Assembly (NCBI RefSeq): GCF_022345965.1
Contig: NZ_JAKRMU010000003.1
Span: forward strand, 205,979-269,978
Direction of reading: 5' to 3'
DNA: 64,000 nucleotides
Source: Corynebacterium sp. ACRQK
GTDB lineage: Bacteria > Actinomycetota > Actinomycetes > Mycobacteriales > Mycobacteriaceae
Shown here: positions 17,837 through 28,006 of the stretch, one piece after another
Layout of the letters: each line of letters opens with the position of its first letter
Position numbering within the stretch: position 1 is the stretch's first letter
Notes under the pieces: model-generated
The model's database searches: none
Seen by the model: only the letters and a program-made list of their open reading frames with translations
Told to the model about the DNA's origin: nothing
Position numbers and translations under genes: made by a program

Positions 17837-18421
17837 ATGCAGCTAACTTTGGCCAGCACCTCGCCAGCGCGCGAGAAAGTGCTGAATGCTGCCGGGGTAA
17901 TCCCCCGCAAAGTCTCCCCCGGTGTGAACGAGGAAGCCGCCGTCGCGAGCCTGGTGGACCCCACCCCGGTGCAGTATGTGCAGCACCTGGCCACCGCGAA
18001 GGCGCAGGCGGTAGACGGTGAACTAGTGCTGGGCGGCGACAGCATGCTGCTGATCGACGGCGAGCTGCAAGGCAAGCCGCACACGCGCGAGGAGACGGTG
18101 CGGCGGTGGCACCAGCAGCGCGGGAAGCGCGCAGAGCTAATCACCGGACATGCACTTATTGACGCCGCCACGGGCCAGATCTACGAGGAAGCCGTGGCCA
18201 CGCAAATCCAGTTCGCCGAGGTCTCCGACCGAGCGATCGAGGCGTACGCCGCCACCGGCGAGCCGTTGGAATGTGCTGGTGCCTTCACCCTGGAAGCGCT
18301 CGGCGGCTGGTTCATCGAGAGTATCGACGGGCACCCGTCGGCCGTGATCGGCCTATCACTCCCCGCCCTGCGGCGGGGGCTGGACTATTTCGGCTACGAC
18401 TTCTCCGACCTCTGGGGCTAG
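17837..18421 (+). CDS. maf: Maf family nucleoside triphosphate pyrophosphatase
   Basis: A 194-residue Maf protein. It begins LTLASTSPAREKVLNAAG (the SxSPRR-type substrate motif, here SPAR), and has VLGGDSMLLIDGELQGKP (catalytic Asp region) and YAATGEPLECAGAFTLEALGG. Maf proteins hydrolyse modified or canonical NTPs to monophosphates and pyrophosphate, as house-cleaning or septum-related enzymes. It lies 3 nt after accE, an order seen in other corynebacteria and mycobacteria. The gene ends 5 nt from the convergent prpC stop. Confidence 0.88.
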   Translation: MQLTLASTSPAREKVLNAAGVIPRKVSPGVNEEAAVASLVDPTPVQYVQHLATAKAQAVDGELVLGGDSMLLIDGELQGKPHTREETVRRWHQQRGKRAELITGHALIDAATGQIYEEAVATQIQFAEVSDRAIEAYAATGEPLECAGAFTLEALGGWFIESIDGHPSAVIGLSLPALRRGLDYFGYDFSDLWG

Positions 18422-18426
18422 GTCGG

Positions 18427-19659
18427 CTAGTCGGCCTTGACGGAGCGTTGCTCCGGGCCGACGTAACTGGATAGCGGGCGGATCAGGGCGTTGTCCTCGT
18501 TTTGCTCCACGATGTGGGCGGTCCAGCCGACGACGCGAGCCATGACGAAAATCGGGGTAAAGAACGGGATGTCGATGCCCAGCATGTAGTAAGTCGGGCC
18601 CGCCGGGAAATCCAGGTTCGGCTGGATACCGGTGCGCTGGTCCATGGCCTTCTGCATGTTGTCGTACATATCCACCCAGCGCTGGCCGTCGTGATTGGCG
18701 GCGGTGCGGCGCATAGCGGCCTCCATGGTGGGCACGCGCGAGTCGCCCTTCTTGTATACGCGGTGACCGAAGCCCATGATCTTGTTCTTCGCGTCGCACT
18801 GGTCCAGCACCCACTGCTCGGCGGCCGCCGGGTCCTCGACAGCCAAGAAGTTGTGCATCACGGCCTCGTTCGCGCCACCGTGCAGCGGTCCCTTGAGGGC
18901 GCCGATGGAACCGGTGACGGCGGAGTAGACGTCGCTCATGGTCGAGCTGATCACGCGGCCGGTGAAAGTGGAGGCGTTGAAGCCGTGCTCCGCGTACAGG
19001 GTGAGGGACTGGTCGAAGGCCTCGACGTCGTCGCGGTTGTTGGCGGGGCTGCCCTCCTCGTCGCCGAAGCACATGTAGAGGAAGTTCTCGGCGATATCGC
19101 GGTCGCGGGAGGGCGGGATATAATCCAGGTTCTTGCGGCGGCGTAGGTCGTAGGCGATGATCGTCGGCAGCTTGGCCAGCAGGGTCAGCCCAGTGCGGCG
19201 CACGGCATCGGGGCTGCGGTCGTCCGCATTGAGGTCCTCCGTGCCGAACACGCTCACCGCAGTGCGCAGCACGTCCATGGGGTGGGCGGTCTTCGGCAGG
19301 GAGTTAATGAGGTCCAGCATGCTGCGGTCGATGGGGCGCAAGGCGCGCTCTCGCTGGCGGAACTGCTCCAGCTCGCGGAAATCCGGCAGTTCGCCGTTCC
19401 AGAGAAGGTAGGCCACGTCCTCGAAGGTGCAGTGCTCGGCCAGTTCCTGGACGGGATAGCCCCGGTAGGTCAGGGAGTTGGTCTCCGGGTTCACCTTCGA
19501 GACACCGGACGTGTCCACCACCACGCCGTTTAGGCCCTTGTTGATGTTCTTGTCGGTACCGGTGACGTTGGAGGTCTTGCTGGATTGAGCGCGGGGCGTG
19601 GTGAAGTTGGTGCGTCCGCGGTCGAAGGGTGCGTTGGAAACCTTGATCGGCTTAGTCAT
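18427..19659 (-). CDS. prpC: 2-methylcitrate synthase PrpC
   Basis: A 410-residue citrate-synthase-family protein with active-site elements GGANEAVMHN, IMGFGHRVYKKGDSR and a C-terminal arginine region. It condenses propionyl-CoA with oxaloacetate in the methylcitrate cycle. The N-terminus (to about residue 40) is a polar extension (NAPFDRGRTNFTTPRAQSSK) longer than in most PrpC proteins. The start at 19659 is chosen for AAAGGA upstream. It lies only 19 nt after prpD; prpB, normally between them in corynebacteria, is missing. A general citrate synthase role is possible, but the context favours PrpC. Confidence 0.85.
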   Translation of the reverse strand: MTKPIKVSNAPFDRGRTNFTTPRAQSSKTSNVTGTDKNINKGLNGVVVDTSGVSKVNPETNSLTYRGYPVQELAEHCTFEDVAYLLWNGELPDFRELEQFRQRERALRPIDRSMLDLINSLPKTAHPMDVLRTAVSVFGTEDLNADDRSPDAVRRTGLTLLAKLPTIIAYDLRRRKNLDYIPPSRDRDIAENFLYMCFGDEEGSPANNRDDVEAFDQSLTLYAEHGFNASTFTGRVISSTMSDVYSAVTGSIGALKGPLHGGANEAVMHNFLAVEDPAAAEQWVLDQCDAKNKIMGFGHRVYKKGDSRVPTMEAAMRRTAANHDGQRWVDMYDNMQKAMDQRTGIQPNLDFPAGPTYYMLGIDIPFFTPIFVMARVVGWTAHIVEQNEDNALIRPLSSYVGPEQRSVKAD

Positions 19660-19678
19660 GGTGAGTAGTCCTTTCGGG

Positions 19679-21175
19679 TTAGAAGATGCCGCCGGGGATC
19701 TGTGGGGCACGCGCCAACACGTCTTCGCTGACCACGAGGTTCAGCTGGCCAAGCTCACCGGGGGCCAGGTCCGCGGTGGCCTCGGCGACGGCTAGGAAGC
19801 GATCCTGCTCCGCCTCGTCCACCACGCCCTCGGCCAGGGTGCGGAACTTGCTGATGTAATCGGCGCGGCCGAAGGGGCGGGCGCCCAGCGGGTGGGCGTC
19901 GGCCACGGCCAGCTCGTCAACGATCTCGGTGCCGTCGCGCAGGGTGACTACTGCCTTGCAGCCGAAGGCCTTCTCGGCCGGGTCGGTGGAGTGGTAGCGG
20001 CGGGTCCACTCCGGATCCTCCACGGTGGAGATCTTGTGCCACAGCTCCACGGTTTCCGGGCGCTGGGCGCGCTCGGGGGCGTAGGAGCGCTCGTGGTGCC
20101 ACTCGCCGTCTTCGAGGGCGACGGCGAAGATGTACATCACGGAGTGGTCCAGCGTCTCGCGCGAAGCCTTTGGATCGAACTTCTGCGGGTCGTTCGAGCC
20201 GGTGCCGATCACGTAGTGGGTGTGGTGGCTGGTGTGCAGCACGATGCTTTCCACCTGGCTTAAATCCCCGATCTTGTCCCGCATGCGGCGGGCCAGGTCA
20301 ATCGGCGCCTGGGACTGGTACTCCGCGGAGTGCTCCTTGGTGTAGGTATCCAGGATCGCCCGCTTCGGCTCCCCCGCCTCCGGCAGGGGTACGACGTAAT
20401 GAGCGTCCGGGCCGTCCAGCAGCCAGGCGATCACGCCGTCCTCGCCCTCCCAGATCGGAGCCGGGGCGCCCTCGCCGCGCATGGCGCGATCCACAGCCTC
20501 CACCGCCATCTTCCCGGCGAATGCGGGCGCGTGGGCCTTCCAGGAGCTGATGAGCCCCTTGCGGGACTGGCGCGTAGCCGTGGTGGTGTGCAGCGCCTGG
20601 CCGACGGCCTGGTAGATCACCTGCGGGTCCAGTCGCAGCAGCGTGCCGATGCCCGCGGCCGCGGACGGCCCCAGGTGTGCGACGTGGTCGATCTTGTGCT
20701 TGTGCAGGGAAATGCCCTTGACCAGGTCCACCTGGATCTCGTAGCCGGTGGCGATGCCGCGGATCAGGTCGCGCCCGCCCAGCCCGCGCGCCTGCGCTAC
20801 GGCCAGGATCGGCGGGATGTTGTCACCTGGGTGGGAGTACTCGGCGGCCAGGAAAGTATCGTGAAAATCCAGCTCGCGCACCGCTACGCCGTTGGCCCAG
20901 GCGGCCCATTCGGGGGAGACGGTGGCGTCAGTACCAAAAACGGCGCTGGGCCCGGTGTGGCACAGCGACTGGGTGCGCGCCGAAGTGACGGGGCGGCGCA
21001 GGATGGAAGCGGCAGCGACGGCCGCGTTGTCGATAATGCGGTTGACCACCATGTCCGCGGTATCTTGCGGCACCTCGACCGGGTCGGCGGCGACCTGCGC
21101 GACCTTCCAGGCAAGGTGCTCTTCCTGCGGAAGGTCGTCGGCAGAGGGGTGGACGCGAACGTCGTGGTTAATCAT
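19679..21175 (-). CDS. prpD: 2-methylcitrate dehydratase PrpD
   Basis: A 498-residue MmgE/PrpD family enzyme that dehydrates 2-methylcitrate to 2-methyl-cis-aconitate, an iron-sulfur-independent reaction. Recognisable stretches are [40 protein letters not shown] (conserved H-D-F/S-H-P-G-D) and [30 protein letters not shown] lies upstream of the ATG. It is the first gene of the prpD-prpC pair and would detoxify propionyl-CoA from odd-chain fatty acids or amino acids. Confidence 0.9.
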   Translation of the reverse strand: MINHDVRVHPSADDLPQEEHLAWKVAQVAADPVEVPQDTADMVVNRIIDNAAVAAASILRRPVTSARTQSLCHTGPSAVFGTDATVSPEWAAWANGVAVRELDFHDTFLAAEYSHPGDNIPPILAVAQARGLGGRDLIRGIATGYEIQVDLVKGISLHKHKIDHVAHLGPSAAAGIGTLLRLDPQVIYQAVGQALHTTTATRQSRKGLISSWKAHAPAFAGKMAVEAVDRAMRGEGAPAPIWEGEDGVIAWLLDGPDAHYVVPLPEAGEPKRAILDTYTKEHSAEYQSQAPIDLARRMRDKIGDLSQVESIVLHTSHHTHYVIGTGSNDPQKFDPKASRETLDHSVMYIFAVALEDGEWHHERSYAPERAQRPETVELWHKISTVEDPEWTRRYHSTDPAEKAFGCKAVVTLRDGTEIVDELAVADAHPLGARPFGRADYISKFRTLAEGVVDEAEQDRFLAVAEATADLAPGELGQLNLVVSEDVLARAPQIPGGIF

Positions 21176-21272
21176 CGCGGGGGTTAGATCCTTTCGGAGA
21201 TGGAGACTGTGATGCGCCTCACTCTAACGCCCCGCGGCGAGTTATGTAGTTAAACAAATATTTTTTGACACC

Positions 21273-21295
21273 AAAACGTCAGTGTTGCGCTGACG
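21273..21295 (-). terminator. probable terminator of the ATP-grasp-like gene
   Basis: On the minus strand CGTCAG, a 7-nt loop and CTGACG are followed by TTTT, directly after the stop at 21299. This is a short but well-placed intrinsic terminator separating the gene from prpD. Confidence 0.55.
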
Positions 21296-21298
21296 CGC

Positions 21299-22363
21299 TT
21301 AAGCGTGCTTTTCCTCCACGCGCTTAATGGCCTCTTCGGCAACCAGCTGCTGGATGCCCATGTCCAGCTCGGAGGTGAAGCCCACGCAGGAGCAGTTGAT
21401 CTCGCCCAGGACGTAGGTGTCCTCGCCGGTCTCGTCGTCATCGGCCAGCATGAAGTCGGCGGTCCAGATCAGTGGGATGTTGTCGCCACCCAGCTTCTCG
21501 GCGATGACCGGGCGAGCCTCGGCGAACATGTCCACCAGCCCCTGCCACCCCTCCGGCTTCTGGTAGGTGTACTTCGCGCCAGAGAACAGGGTTGCGGAGA
21601 ACGCGTCGCCGCCCTCGGCCGGCTTCTTGTGAACCACGAACACCGGATGCGGGCCGACCAGCAGAATACGGATCTCGCCCTCGACGATGCGCGGCAGGAA
21701 GCGCATGTCCACCAGCATGCCGTTGTCGCCGACGATGTACTGGTCGCAGAAGTCCATGAACTCGCCCAGCTCGCGAACCTCAGTGTGGTTGTCAACTGCC
21801 TCGGTGCACTTCAACTTCGTATCCAGGGGCAGAGCCGTGCCCGGCTCGATGGACTCGGCCAGCTGCTTGTCTTCCAGCTGCACGCGCCAGATACCAGAGC
21901 CGGTGGAGCCGCGGTTCTGCTTCAGCACGCGCTCGCCGTAGGACAGGGAGGTGGGGAAAGTCTTGTGGAAGGAGTCGACGTCGTAGTAGGCGGCGGTGTC
22001 GTCCGGCACCAGGTCGGTGTCGTTCAGCTTCACCAGCGCATCCTTCGCGCCGTAAGCCATCATCTCGGCCGGGGTGGACATGCCCACCAGGCCGGCCTCC
22101 TCGGTCAGCTTGGTCAGCATGTCGAAGTAGCCCTTTTCGCCGCCGGGGATGTGACCCGGGTTGACGCGGGAGATGTAAGCGTCGTACTTAGCGGCAACGT
22201 CCTCGTAAATTTCGCTGGCCTTCTCCGGGTCGAAGTAGAGAACCTCGGCGCCCCAGCCCTTCTCACGGATGGCCTCGACGATGGGCATAGTGTCGCGGCG
22301 GTGGCCGTCCTCGCCCTTGTCGTTTCCGCCCTGAACCTCAAAGACAACAATGTTCTTGTGCAC
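21299..22363 (-). CDS. Cj0069-like, ATP-grasp-related protein of unknown function
   Basis: 354 residues. I recognise the overall pattern as that of proteins annotated Cj0069 family. It resembles ATP-grasp ligases: an N-terminal region with VVFEVQGGND and VLYFDPEKA, a central VLKQNRGSTGSGIWRVQL (a likely ATP-loop), and C-terminal WTADFMLADD...YVLGEINCSCVG, which looks like the acidic/Asn metal-binding end of ATP-grasp enzymes. The substrate is unknown. GTG at 22363 is preferred as start because AGGGG lies 5 nt upstream. It is divergent from the sulfurtransferase gene and precedes prpD after a terminator. Confidence 0.72.
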   Translation of the reverse strand: MHKNIVVFEVQGGNDKGEDGHRRDTMPIVEAIREKGWGAEVLYFDPEKASEIYEDVAAKYDAYISRVNPGHIPGGEKGYFDMLTKLTEEAGLVGMSTPAEMMAYGAKDALVKLNDTDLVPDDTAAYYDVDSFHKTFPTSLSYGERVLKQNRGSTGSGIWRVQLEDKQLAESIEPGTALPLDTKLKCTEAVDNHTEVRELGEFMDFCDQYIVGDNGMLVDMRFLPRIVEGEIRILLVGPHPVFVVHKKPAEGGDAFSATLFSGAKYTYQKPEGWQGLVDMFAEARPVIAEKLGGDNIPLIWTADFMLADDDETGEDTYVLGEINCSCVGFTSELDMGIQQLVAEEAIKRVEEKHA

Positions 22364-22514
22364 GGTTTCCCCTAGCTCTGGAAGTAAAAATGCAGTGCGT
22401 GTGGCCACGTTTAGCCAACATCTTTAATTCTATGACCAGCCAGCCTGGGCGGCAGTGTAAGAAAGGCTGGCAAGAAGGCGCTAGACTCTCAATCGATCGA
22501 AAGGCAGGTGTTTC

Positions 22515-23381
22515 ATGGGAATCGAATTCGACCCTAGCCCACAGCTCAAGCAGTACGCGCACCCAAACAAGCTGGTCACGAACGCGTGGCTCGGTGCAAA
22601 GCTGGGAACCCCCGGCCTCAAAGTCGTCGAGGTGGATGCCGATTCGCTGTTATACGATATTGGTCACATTCCCACCGCCGTGCGCCTGAAATGGTACGAA
22701 GACCTGTCGGATCCGGTGTGGCGCGACCTTATCGGGCCAAAGGAATTCGAGGAACTCATGGGGCGCCTAGGCATTTCCCGGGAAGACACAGTGGTGTTCT
22801 ACGGCGACCACGCGAACCTGTGGGCCGTGTACGCGCTGTGGGTCTTCGAACTCTTCGGCCACCCGGATGTGCGGATCCTGGACGGCGGGCGAGACGCCTG
22901 GATGCAAGAGGAACGCGAAATCTCCTATGCCGTCGATGAGGTGTCGCCCCGCCCCGTTTACTCGGTGCCCTCACACCGTAACGACCACACCCACCGCATC
23001 TTCGTCGACGAGCTGCGCACGAAGTTCGACGGCACCCAGGTAATCGACCTGCGCAACGCCGAGGAATACACCGGCGAGGTAACCCTGCCCGGCTACCCTA
23101 TCCGCCGCAACGGACACGTACCGGGGGCCAAGAACCTACGCGCCGACTCCTCACTGCTGGCCAACTCGCGCTTCCGCCCTGTCGAAGCCATCAAGGACAT
23201 TCATGCCGAACTGGAGCTGGACCCCCACCGCGATACCGTTGTTTATTGCAACAACGGAGCCAGGGCCGCGCTCGAATGGTTCGTACTGCGCTTCCTCTTG
23301 GGGTGGGAAAATGTGCGGGTTTACGATGGCTCGTGGATCGAATGGGGAAACATGATGCGCGTGCCCATCGAGCGTGGCTAA
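22515..23381 (+). CDS. sseA: thiosulfate/3-mercaptopyruvate sulfurtransferase (two rhodanese domains)
   Basis: A 288-residue tandem rhodanese protein. The inactive N-terminal domain has VVEVDADSLLYDIGHIPTA and VVFYGDHANLWAVYALWV. The C-terminal domain has VIDLRNAEEYTGE and catalytic Cys in VVYCNNGARAALEWFVL. The active loop reads CNNGARA, differing from CRIGERS in common corynebacterial enzymes. It transfers sulfane sulfur to cyanide or thiols. AAAGG precedes the ATG. Divergent from the ATP-grasp-like gene and upstream of accBC, as is frequent in corynebacteria. Confidence 0.87.
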   Translation: MGIEFDPSPQLKQYAHPNKLVTNAWLGAKLGTPGLKVVEVDADSLLYDIGHIPTAVRLKWYEDLSDPVWRDLIGPKEFEELMGRLGISREDTVVFYGDHANLWAVYALWVFELFGHPDVRILDGGRDAWMQEEREISYAVDEVSPRPVYSVPSHRNDHTHRIFVDELRTKFDGTQVIDLRNAEEYTGEVTLPGYPIRRNGHVPGAKNLRADSSLLANSRFRPVEAIKDIHAELELDPHRDTVVYCNNGARAALEWFVLRFLLGWENVRVYDGSWIEWGNMMRVPIERG

Positions 23382-23437
23382 CCGGGGCGTGTAGCCTCAT
23401 TAACTAACACCTAACTAATAACCCGAAAGGATTGCCC

Positions 23438-25231
23438 GTGACTTCCAGCTCCGCCGCTGATTTGACGAAGGTACTGATCGCCAACCGTGGCGAGATCGCA
23501 GTGCGCGTCATCCGGGCTGCGCGCGACGAGGGCATCGCTACCGTCGCCGTGTACGCGGACCCGGATGCAGAGGCACCCTTCGTGCGCATGGCTGATGAAG
23601 CACTGGCTCTCGGCGGCCAGACCTCGGCTGAGACCTACCTGGACATCGAGAAGATCATCGGTGCCGCGCGCAAGTCCGGCGCCGATGCGATCCACCCTGG
23701 ATACGGATTCCTGTCGGAGAACGCGGACTTCGCCCAGGCCGTCGTGGATGCGGGTCTGAACTGGATCGGCCCACCACCAGAGGCTATTCGCAAGCTCGGC
23801 GATAAAGTCACTGCCCGAAACATTGCTCTTAGTGTTGACGCCCCTATGACTCCGGGCACTAAGGAACCCGTCGCGGATGCCGCAGAGGTCACCGCCTTTG
23901 CGGAGCGCCACGGACTTCCGATCGCCATTAAGGCCGCCTTCGGCGGCGGTGGGCGTGGCATGAAGGTCGCCTACACGATGGACGAGATCCCGGATCTCTT
24001 TGAATCCGCAACCCGCGAGGCCATCACCGCCTTCGGGCGCGGAGAGTGCTTCGTGGAGCGCTACCTGGACCGCGCCCGCCACGTCGAGGCGCAGGTCGTG
24101 GCCGATAAGCACGGCAACGTTGTGGTCGCCTCCACCCGCGATTGCTCCGCCCAGCGGCGTTTTCAGAAACTCATCGAGGAGGCCCCCGCGCCGTTCTTGA
24201 GCGACGAGCAGAACGAGCGCATCTATTCCTCCGCCAAGGCCATCTGCCGCGAGGCCGGCTACTACGGCGCGGGCACGGTGGAGTACCTGGTGGGGTCCGA
24301 CGGGCTGATCAGCTTCCTGGAGGTTAATACTCGCCTGCAGGTGGAGCACCCGGTCACCGAGCAGGTCACCGGCTGGGACCTGGTGCGCGAGCAGTTCCGC
24401 ATCGCTCGCGGCGAGGAGCTATCTCGCACCGAGGATCCGGAAATTGTCGGCCACTCCATCGAGTTCCGCATCAACGGCGAGGACCCGACGAACAACTTCA
24501 TGCCGGCCCCGGGCCGCATCCAGACCTACCGCGAGCCCGCCGGCCCCGGCGTGCGCATGGACTCCGGCATCGAAACCGGCGCGGTGGTCGGCGGACAGTT
24601 CGACTCCATGCTGGCCAAGCTCATCGTCACCGGCACCAACCGCACCGAGGCGATCCAACGTTCCCTCCGGGCGCTGGAAGAGTACGAGGTCGAGGGCATC
24701 CCGACCGTGATCCCCTTCCACCAGGCCGCACTGACCGACCCGGCCTTCGTCGCCGAGGACGGCAACTACCGCGTGTACACCCGGTGGATCGAAGAGGAAT
24801 GGGACAACCAGCTGCCCGCCTACGAGGAGCCGCTCGCGGCCGCCGCCGAAGGCGAGCTACCGAAGGAGAAGCTGGTCGTCGAGGTCGACGGGCGCCGCGT
24901 GGAGGTGCTGGTACCGGGCGAGATCCTGGCGGGTCGTGGCTCGGTGAGCCGCGCAAAGAAGCGCCGCGCGAACGCTGCGGACATCGCCATCACCGGCGAC
25001 ACGGTGGCCGCCCCAATGCAGGGCACCGTGATCAAGGTGGAGGTCGCGGAAGGCGATGAAGTGGCCGAGGGCGACGTTCTGCTGGTACTAGAGGCAATGA
25101 AGATGGAAAACGCCGTCAAGGCACACAAGTCCGGTGTGGTGCAGTCCTTGAGCGTCGGAAGCGGCGATGGCGTCACAAAGAACCAGGCACTTATGGAGCT
25201 GAAAGACGACAGCTCTACTGAGAACGAATAA
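23438..25231 (+). CDS. accBC: acyl-CoA carboxylase alpha subunit: biotin carboxylase plus biotin carrier
   Basis: A 597-residue protein. The biotin carboxylase domain (about 10-455) has [17 protein letters not shown], the Gly-rich ATP loop [13 protein letters not shown], and [14 protein letters not shown]. The C-terminal biotinyl domain has [11 protein letters not shown], with Lys555 the attachment site for BirA. It supplies carboxybiotin to all AccD-type subunits of the cell (acetyl-, propionyl- and mycolate-related). GTG at 23438 is chosen because AAGGA lies 7 nt upstream; an in-frame TTG two codons earlier sits too close to that site. Confidence 0.93.
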   Translation: MTSSSAADLTKVLIANRGEIAVRVIRAARDEGIATVAVYADPDAEAPFVRMADEALALGGQTSAETYLDIEKIIGAARKSGADAIHPGYGFLSENADFAQAVVDAGLNWIGPPPEAIRKLGDKVTARNIALSVDAPMTPGTKEPVADAAEVTAFAERHGLPIAIKAAFGGGGRGMKVAYTMDEIPDLFESATREAITAFGRGECFVERYLDRARHVEAQVVADKHGNVVVASTRDCSAQRRFQKLIEEAPAPFLSDEQNERIYSSAKAICREAGYYGAGTVEYLVGSDGLISFLEVNTRLQVEHPVTEQVTGWDLVREQFRIARGEELSRTEDPEIVGHSIEFRINGEDPTNNFMPAPGRIQTYREPAGPGVRMDSGIETGAVVGGQFDSMLAKLIVTGTNRTEAIQRSLRALEEYEVEGIPTVIPFHQAALTDPAFVAEDGNYRVYTRWIEEEWDNQLPAYEEPLAAAAEGELPKEKLVVEVDGRRVEVLVPGEILAGRGSVSRAKKRRANAADIAITGDTVAAPMQGTVIKVEVAEGDEVAEGDVLLVLEAMKMENAVKAHKSGVVQSLSVGSGDGVTKNQALMELKDDSSTENE

Positions 25232-25253
25232 ACGGAAATAGGAAGCGCCCCCC

Positions 25254-25814
25254 ATGACTGAAACCACCTCTGAGCAGGCCAACACCTTCGAAAGGAAGAC
25301 GCCCAAGGGCATGATCTTCCTCGGCCTTGGGCTGCTGATCGTCGCCGTGATCACCGCTATCGTTTCGCTGGCGGGTGTGAAGGACTTCGGCAAGGGCTAC
25401 GACGTTTCAGTCGGCAAAGAGTACTACCTGCTGGCAGATGAAGAAGCACTGAACGCGAAGGAGTGCACCCTGGTCGACAAGGAGGACAAGCCCCTCGTTG
25501 ACCGCATCGAGGCCGCGGATCTGAAGTTCAGCCAGGATGACCTGGAGATCTCCGATGTCTCCCTGCCACTGACGAAGAACAAGGGCGTGTACACCTCGAT
25601 CAAGTTCACCGAGGACATCGAGGGAGCCAAGTACACCTGCGACCAGGGCAACATCTACATCTCCAAGTACTCGTCTGGCACTCTGCAGGCCCTGCGGTGG
25701 GTGACGATGCTGTGCGGCGCTGCGGGTGTGGCCATCCTGATTCTGGCGGCGTTTGCCAGCAAGCGTAAGCCGGTCGCTGATGATGCAGATGACACAGAGG
25801 ACACAGAAGACTGA
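25254..25814 (+). CDS. two-helix membrane protein of unknown function
   Basis: 186 residues. A membrane helix at about 19-42 (GMIFLGLGLLIVAVITAIVS), an extracytoplasmic domain of about 105 residues with two cysteines (KECTLVD and KYTCDQG) likely to form a disulfide, a second helix at about 150-172 (MLCGAAGVAILILAAFA) and a short acidic tail (DDADDTEDTED). The family is not recognised with certainty; similar two-helix proteins occur beside accBC in corynebacteria. The stop abuts the glpK start codon directly. Confidence 0.7.
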   Translation: MTETTSEQANTFERKTPKGMIFLGLGLLIVAVITAIVSLAGVKDFGKGYDVSVGKEYYLLADEEALNAKECTLVDKEDKPLVDRIEAADLKFSQDDLEISDVSLPLTKNKGVYTSIKFTEDIEGAKYTCDQGNIYISKYSSGTLQALRWVTMLCGAAGVAILILAAFASKRKPVADDADDTEDTED

Positions 25815-27401
25815 GTGGTAGAAAACCTTACGAATCAACTGACTGGGACCTTGGCTAAGTGGAAAAGCTCCAAGCGGGGCTACGTATTGGCGCTCGATCA
25901 GGGGACCACGTCTACCCGCTGCATCATCTTTGACGCGCACGGCAAGATCATCAGCTCCAGCCACATGGAGCACCAGCAGATCTTCCCGCGCCCCGGATGG
26001 GTAGAGCACGATCCGGAGGAGATTCGGCGCAACACCCGCCGCGTGATGGCGGACGCTGCGGCCTCCCACGACATTCCGATCGAGGATTTCGCCGCGGTGG
26101 GCATCACCAACCAGCGTGAAACGACCGTCGTGTGGGAGCGTGCTACCGGCAAGCCCATCTACAACGCCATCGTGTGGCAGGACACGCGCACTGACAAGAT
26201 CGTGAGCTCCTTGAGCGAAGAGCAAAAGGACATGATCTTCGAGCGCACCGGCCTGAACGCCTCTACCTACTTCGCCGGGCCGAAGATCCAATGGATCCTG
26301 GACAACGTCGACGGCGCACGTGAGAAGGCAGAGCGCGGGGAGCTGGCCTTCGGCACTATCGACTCGTGGCTGATCTGGGAGCTCACTCGCCGCTCACACA
26401 AGAAGTCCAAGGCGGGCCGCAGCGGCAATGCCCGACATGTCACGGACGTCACCAATGCCTCACGCACCATGCTGATGGATCTACGAACGCAGACGTGGGA
26501 TCCAGAGCTGTGCGAGCTGTTCGGCGTGCCGGAATCCATGCTGCCGGAGATCGTCAGCTCCTCCGAGGTGGTTGGGAAGGTTCGCCGCAGCGGACCGGTG
26601 CAGGGGGTGCCGATCGCGGGCATCCTGGGCGACCAGCAGGCCGCTGCCTTCGGCCAGGTGTGCTTCAACCAGGGCGAGGCGAAGAACACCTACGGCACTG
26701 GCAACTTCCTGCTGATGAATACCGGCACCGAGCCGCAGTGGTCCGAACACGGGCTGATCACCACCGTCGCCTACCGGCTCGGCAATCAACCGGCTGTGTA
26801 TGCGCTCGAGGGATCCATCGCCGTGACTGGCTCCCTGGTGCAGTGGCTGCGCGACAACCTGGGGTTCTTTGAAACCGCCGACGACATTGAGCCGCTGGCC
26901 CGCAGCGTGGAAGATAACGGCGGTTGCTACATCGTGCCGGCCTTCAGTGGCCTGCTGGCGCCGCACTGGCGCCCCGAAGCCCGCGGCATCGTTGCCGGGC
27001 TGACCCGCTATGTAACAAAGGCACATATCGCCCGTGCTGCACTGGAGGCCACGGCCTTCCAGACTCGCGAGGTGGTCGAGGCCATGAACGCAGACTCGCA
27101 AGTGGACCTGAAAAACCTGCGCGTCGACGGTGGAATGGTCGTCAACTCGCTGCTCATGCAGTTCCAGGCCGACCAGCTGGAGGTTCCGGTGACGGTGCCG
27201 GAAGTCTCGGAGACCACCGCCCTCGGAGCGGCCTACGCCGCCGGGCTGGCCGTGGGCTTCTACAGGGACCTCGACGAGCTGGTTTCCCTCTGGCAGGAGG
27301 AAAAGACCTACTTCCCCAAGGGCGATCCCGAGGAGCGCAAGATCGCCTACGACAAGTGGAAGCGCGCCGTGGAACGGACGTTCAACTGGACCGAGGATTA
27401 G
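25815..27401 (+). CDS. glpK: glycerol kinase
   Basis: A 528-residue FGGY-family kinase. It has [16 protein letters not shown] (phosphate-binding loop), [50 protein letters not shown] and [19 protein letters not shown]. It phosphorylates glycerol to glycerol-3-phosphate, useful for growth on host lipids. A 20-25 residue N-terminal extension precedes the usual start of the fold. The GTG start immediately follows the stop of the preceding membrane protein gene, so the two are probably coupled. Confidence 0.93.
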   Translation: MVENLTNQLTGTLAKWKSSKRGYVLALDQGTTSTRCIIFDAHGKIISSSHMEHQQIFPRPGWVEHDPEEIRRNTRRVMADAAASHDIPIEDFAAVGITNQRETTVVWERATGKPIYNAIVWQDTRTDKIVSSLSEEQKDMIFERTGLNASTYFAGPKIQWILDNVDGAREKAERGELAFGTIDSWLIWELTRRSHKKSKAGRSGNARHVTDVTNASRTMLMDLRTQTWDPELCELFGVPESMLPEIVSSSEVVGKVRRSGPVQGVPIAGILGDQQAAAFGQVCFNQGEAKNTYGTGNFLLMNTGTEPQWSEHGLITTVAYRLGNQPAVYALEGSIAVTGSLVQWLRDNLGFFETADDIEPLARSVEDNGGCYIVPAFSGLLAPHWRPEARGIVAGLTRYVTKAHIARAALEATAFQTREVVEAMNADSQVDLKNLRVDGGMVVNSLLMQFQADQLEVPVTVPEVSETTALGAAYAAGLAVGFYRDLDELVSLWQEEKTYFPKGDPEERKIAYDKWKRAVERTFNWTED

Positions 27402-27424
27402 GCTCCGGGTGCTACCTTAAAGGT

Positions 27425-28006
27425 ATGAACGAACCGTCCCGCCGTGAAATCCGCATCTCCGATGTCGACCGTAGCGACGCTATCAGCGCGCTCGGTGAGC
27501 ACTTCGCCGACGGTCGGCTCACCATGTCCGAATACGAGGAGCGCGTGCAGCAGGCCACCACGTCCCGCTCCGAGCGCGAGCTCGCGCAGTTATTCACCGA
27601 CCTTCCACCGCTGGAGGCTTCGCGCGAGCTGGTTCCCTACTACTCCGCCCACGAGGTCGATCGTCAAAACCGCAGCGGCCGGAACGTGCGCCTGGGTTTG
27701 TTGCTCAGCACCGTGATTGGCAGCAGCGCCCTGGCCATGATCCTCAATGGCGTGTGGGCGAACTCCCCCATCCTTTTGCTAATGATCCCACTGGTCTTCG
27801 TGCTGCTCTACATCATGAAGGTCGGCCCTAGAGCCTGGTACGAGCCCAGCCCGGCACAGTTGGAGCGCCAGCGCTTCCGGGAACTGAAGATGCAGCAGCG
27901 CGCGCAGCAGGCGCAGTGGAAGTTCGAGCGCAAGCAGCGCACCCACCAGCTGACCAGCAGCGCGATGAAGTTCGCGCAGAAGCGCCTTAACGGAACTGGT
28001 CAATAA
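27425..28006 (+). CDS. DUF1707 domain membrane protein
   Basis: 193 residues. The N-terminal ~60 residues (IRISDVDRSDAISALGEHFADGRL, then LTMSEYEERVQQATTSRSERELAQLFTDLP) are the DUF1707 signature of actinobacterial proteins, a short helical domain of unknown function. Two membrane helices follow (LGLLLSTVIGSSALAMIL and LLLMIPLVFVLLYIM), then a very basic Gln/Arg-rich C-terminal helix. The ATG at 27425 fits the conserved start. The 3' end overlaps the convergent hydrolase gene by 20 nt. Confidence 0.82.
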   Translation: MNEPSRREIRISDVDRSDAISALGEHFADGRLTMSEYEERVQQATTSRSERELAQLFTDLPPLEASRELVPYYSAHEVDRQNRSGRNVRLGLLLSTVIGSSALAMILNGVWANSPILLLMIPLVFVLLYIMKVGPRAWYEPSPAQLERQRFRELKMQQRAQQAQWKFERKQRTHQLTSSAMKFAQKRLNGTGQ

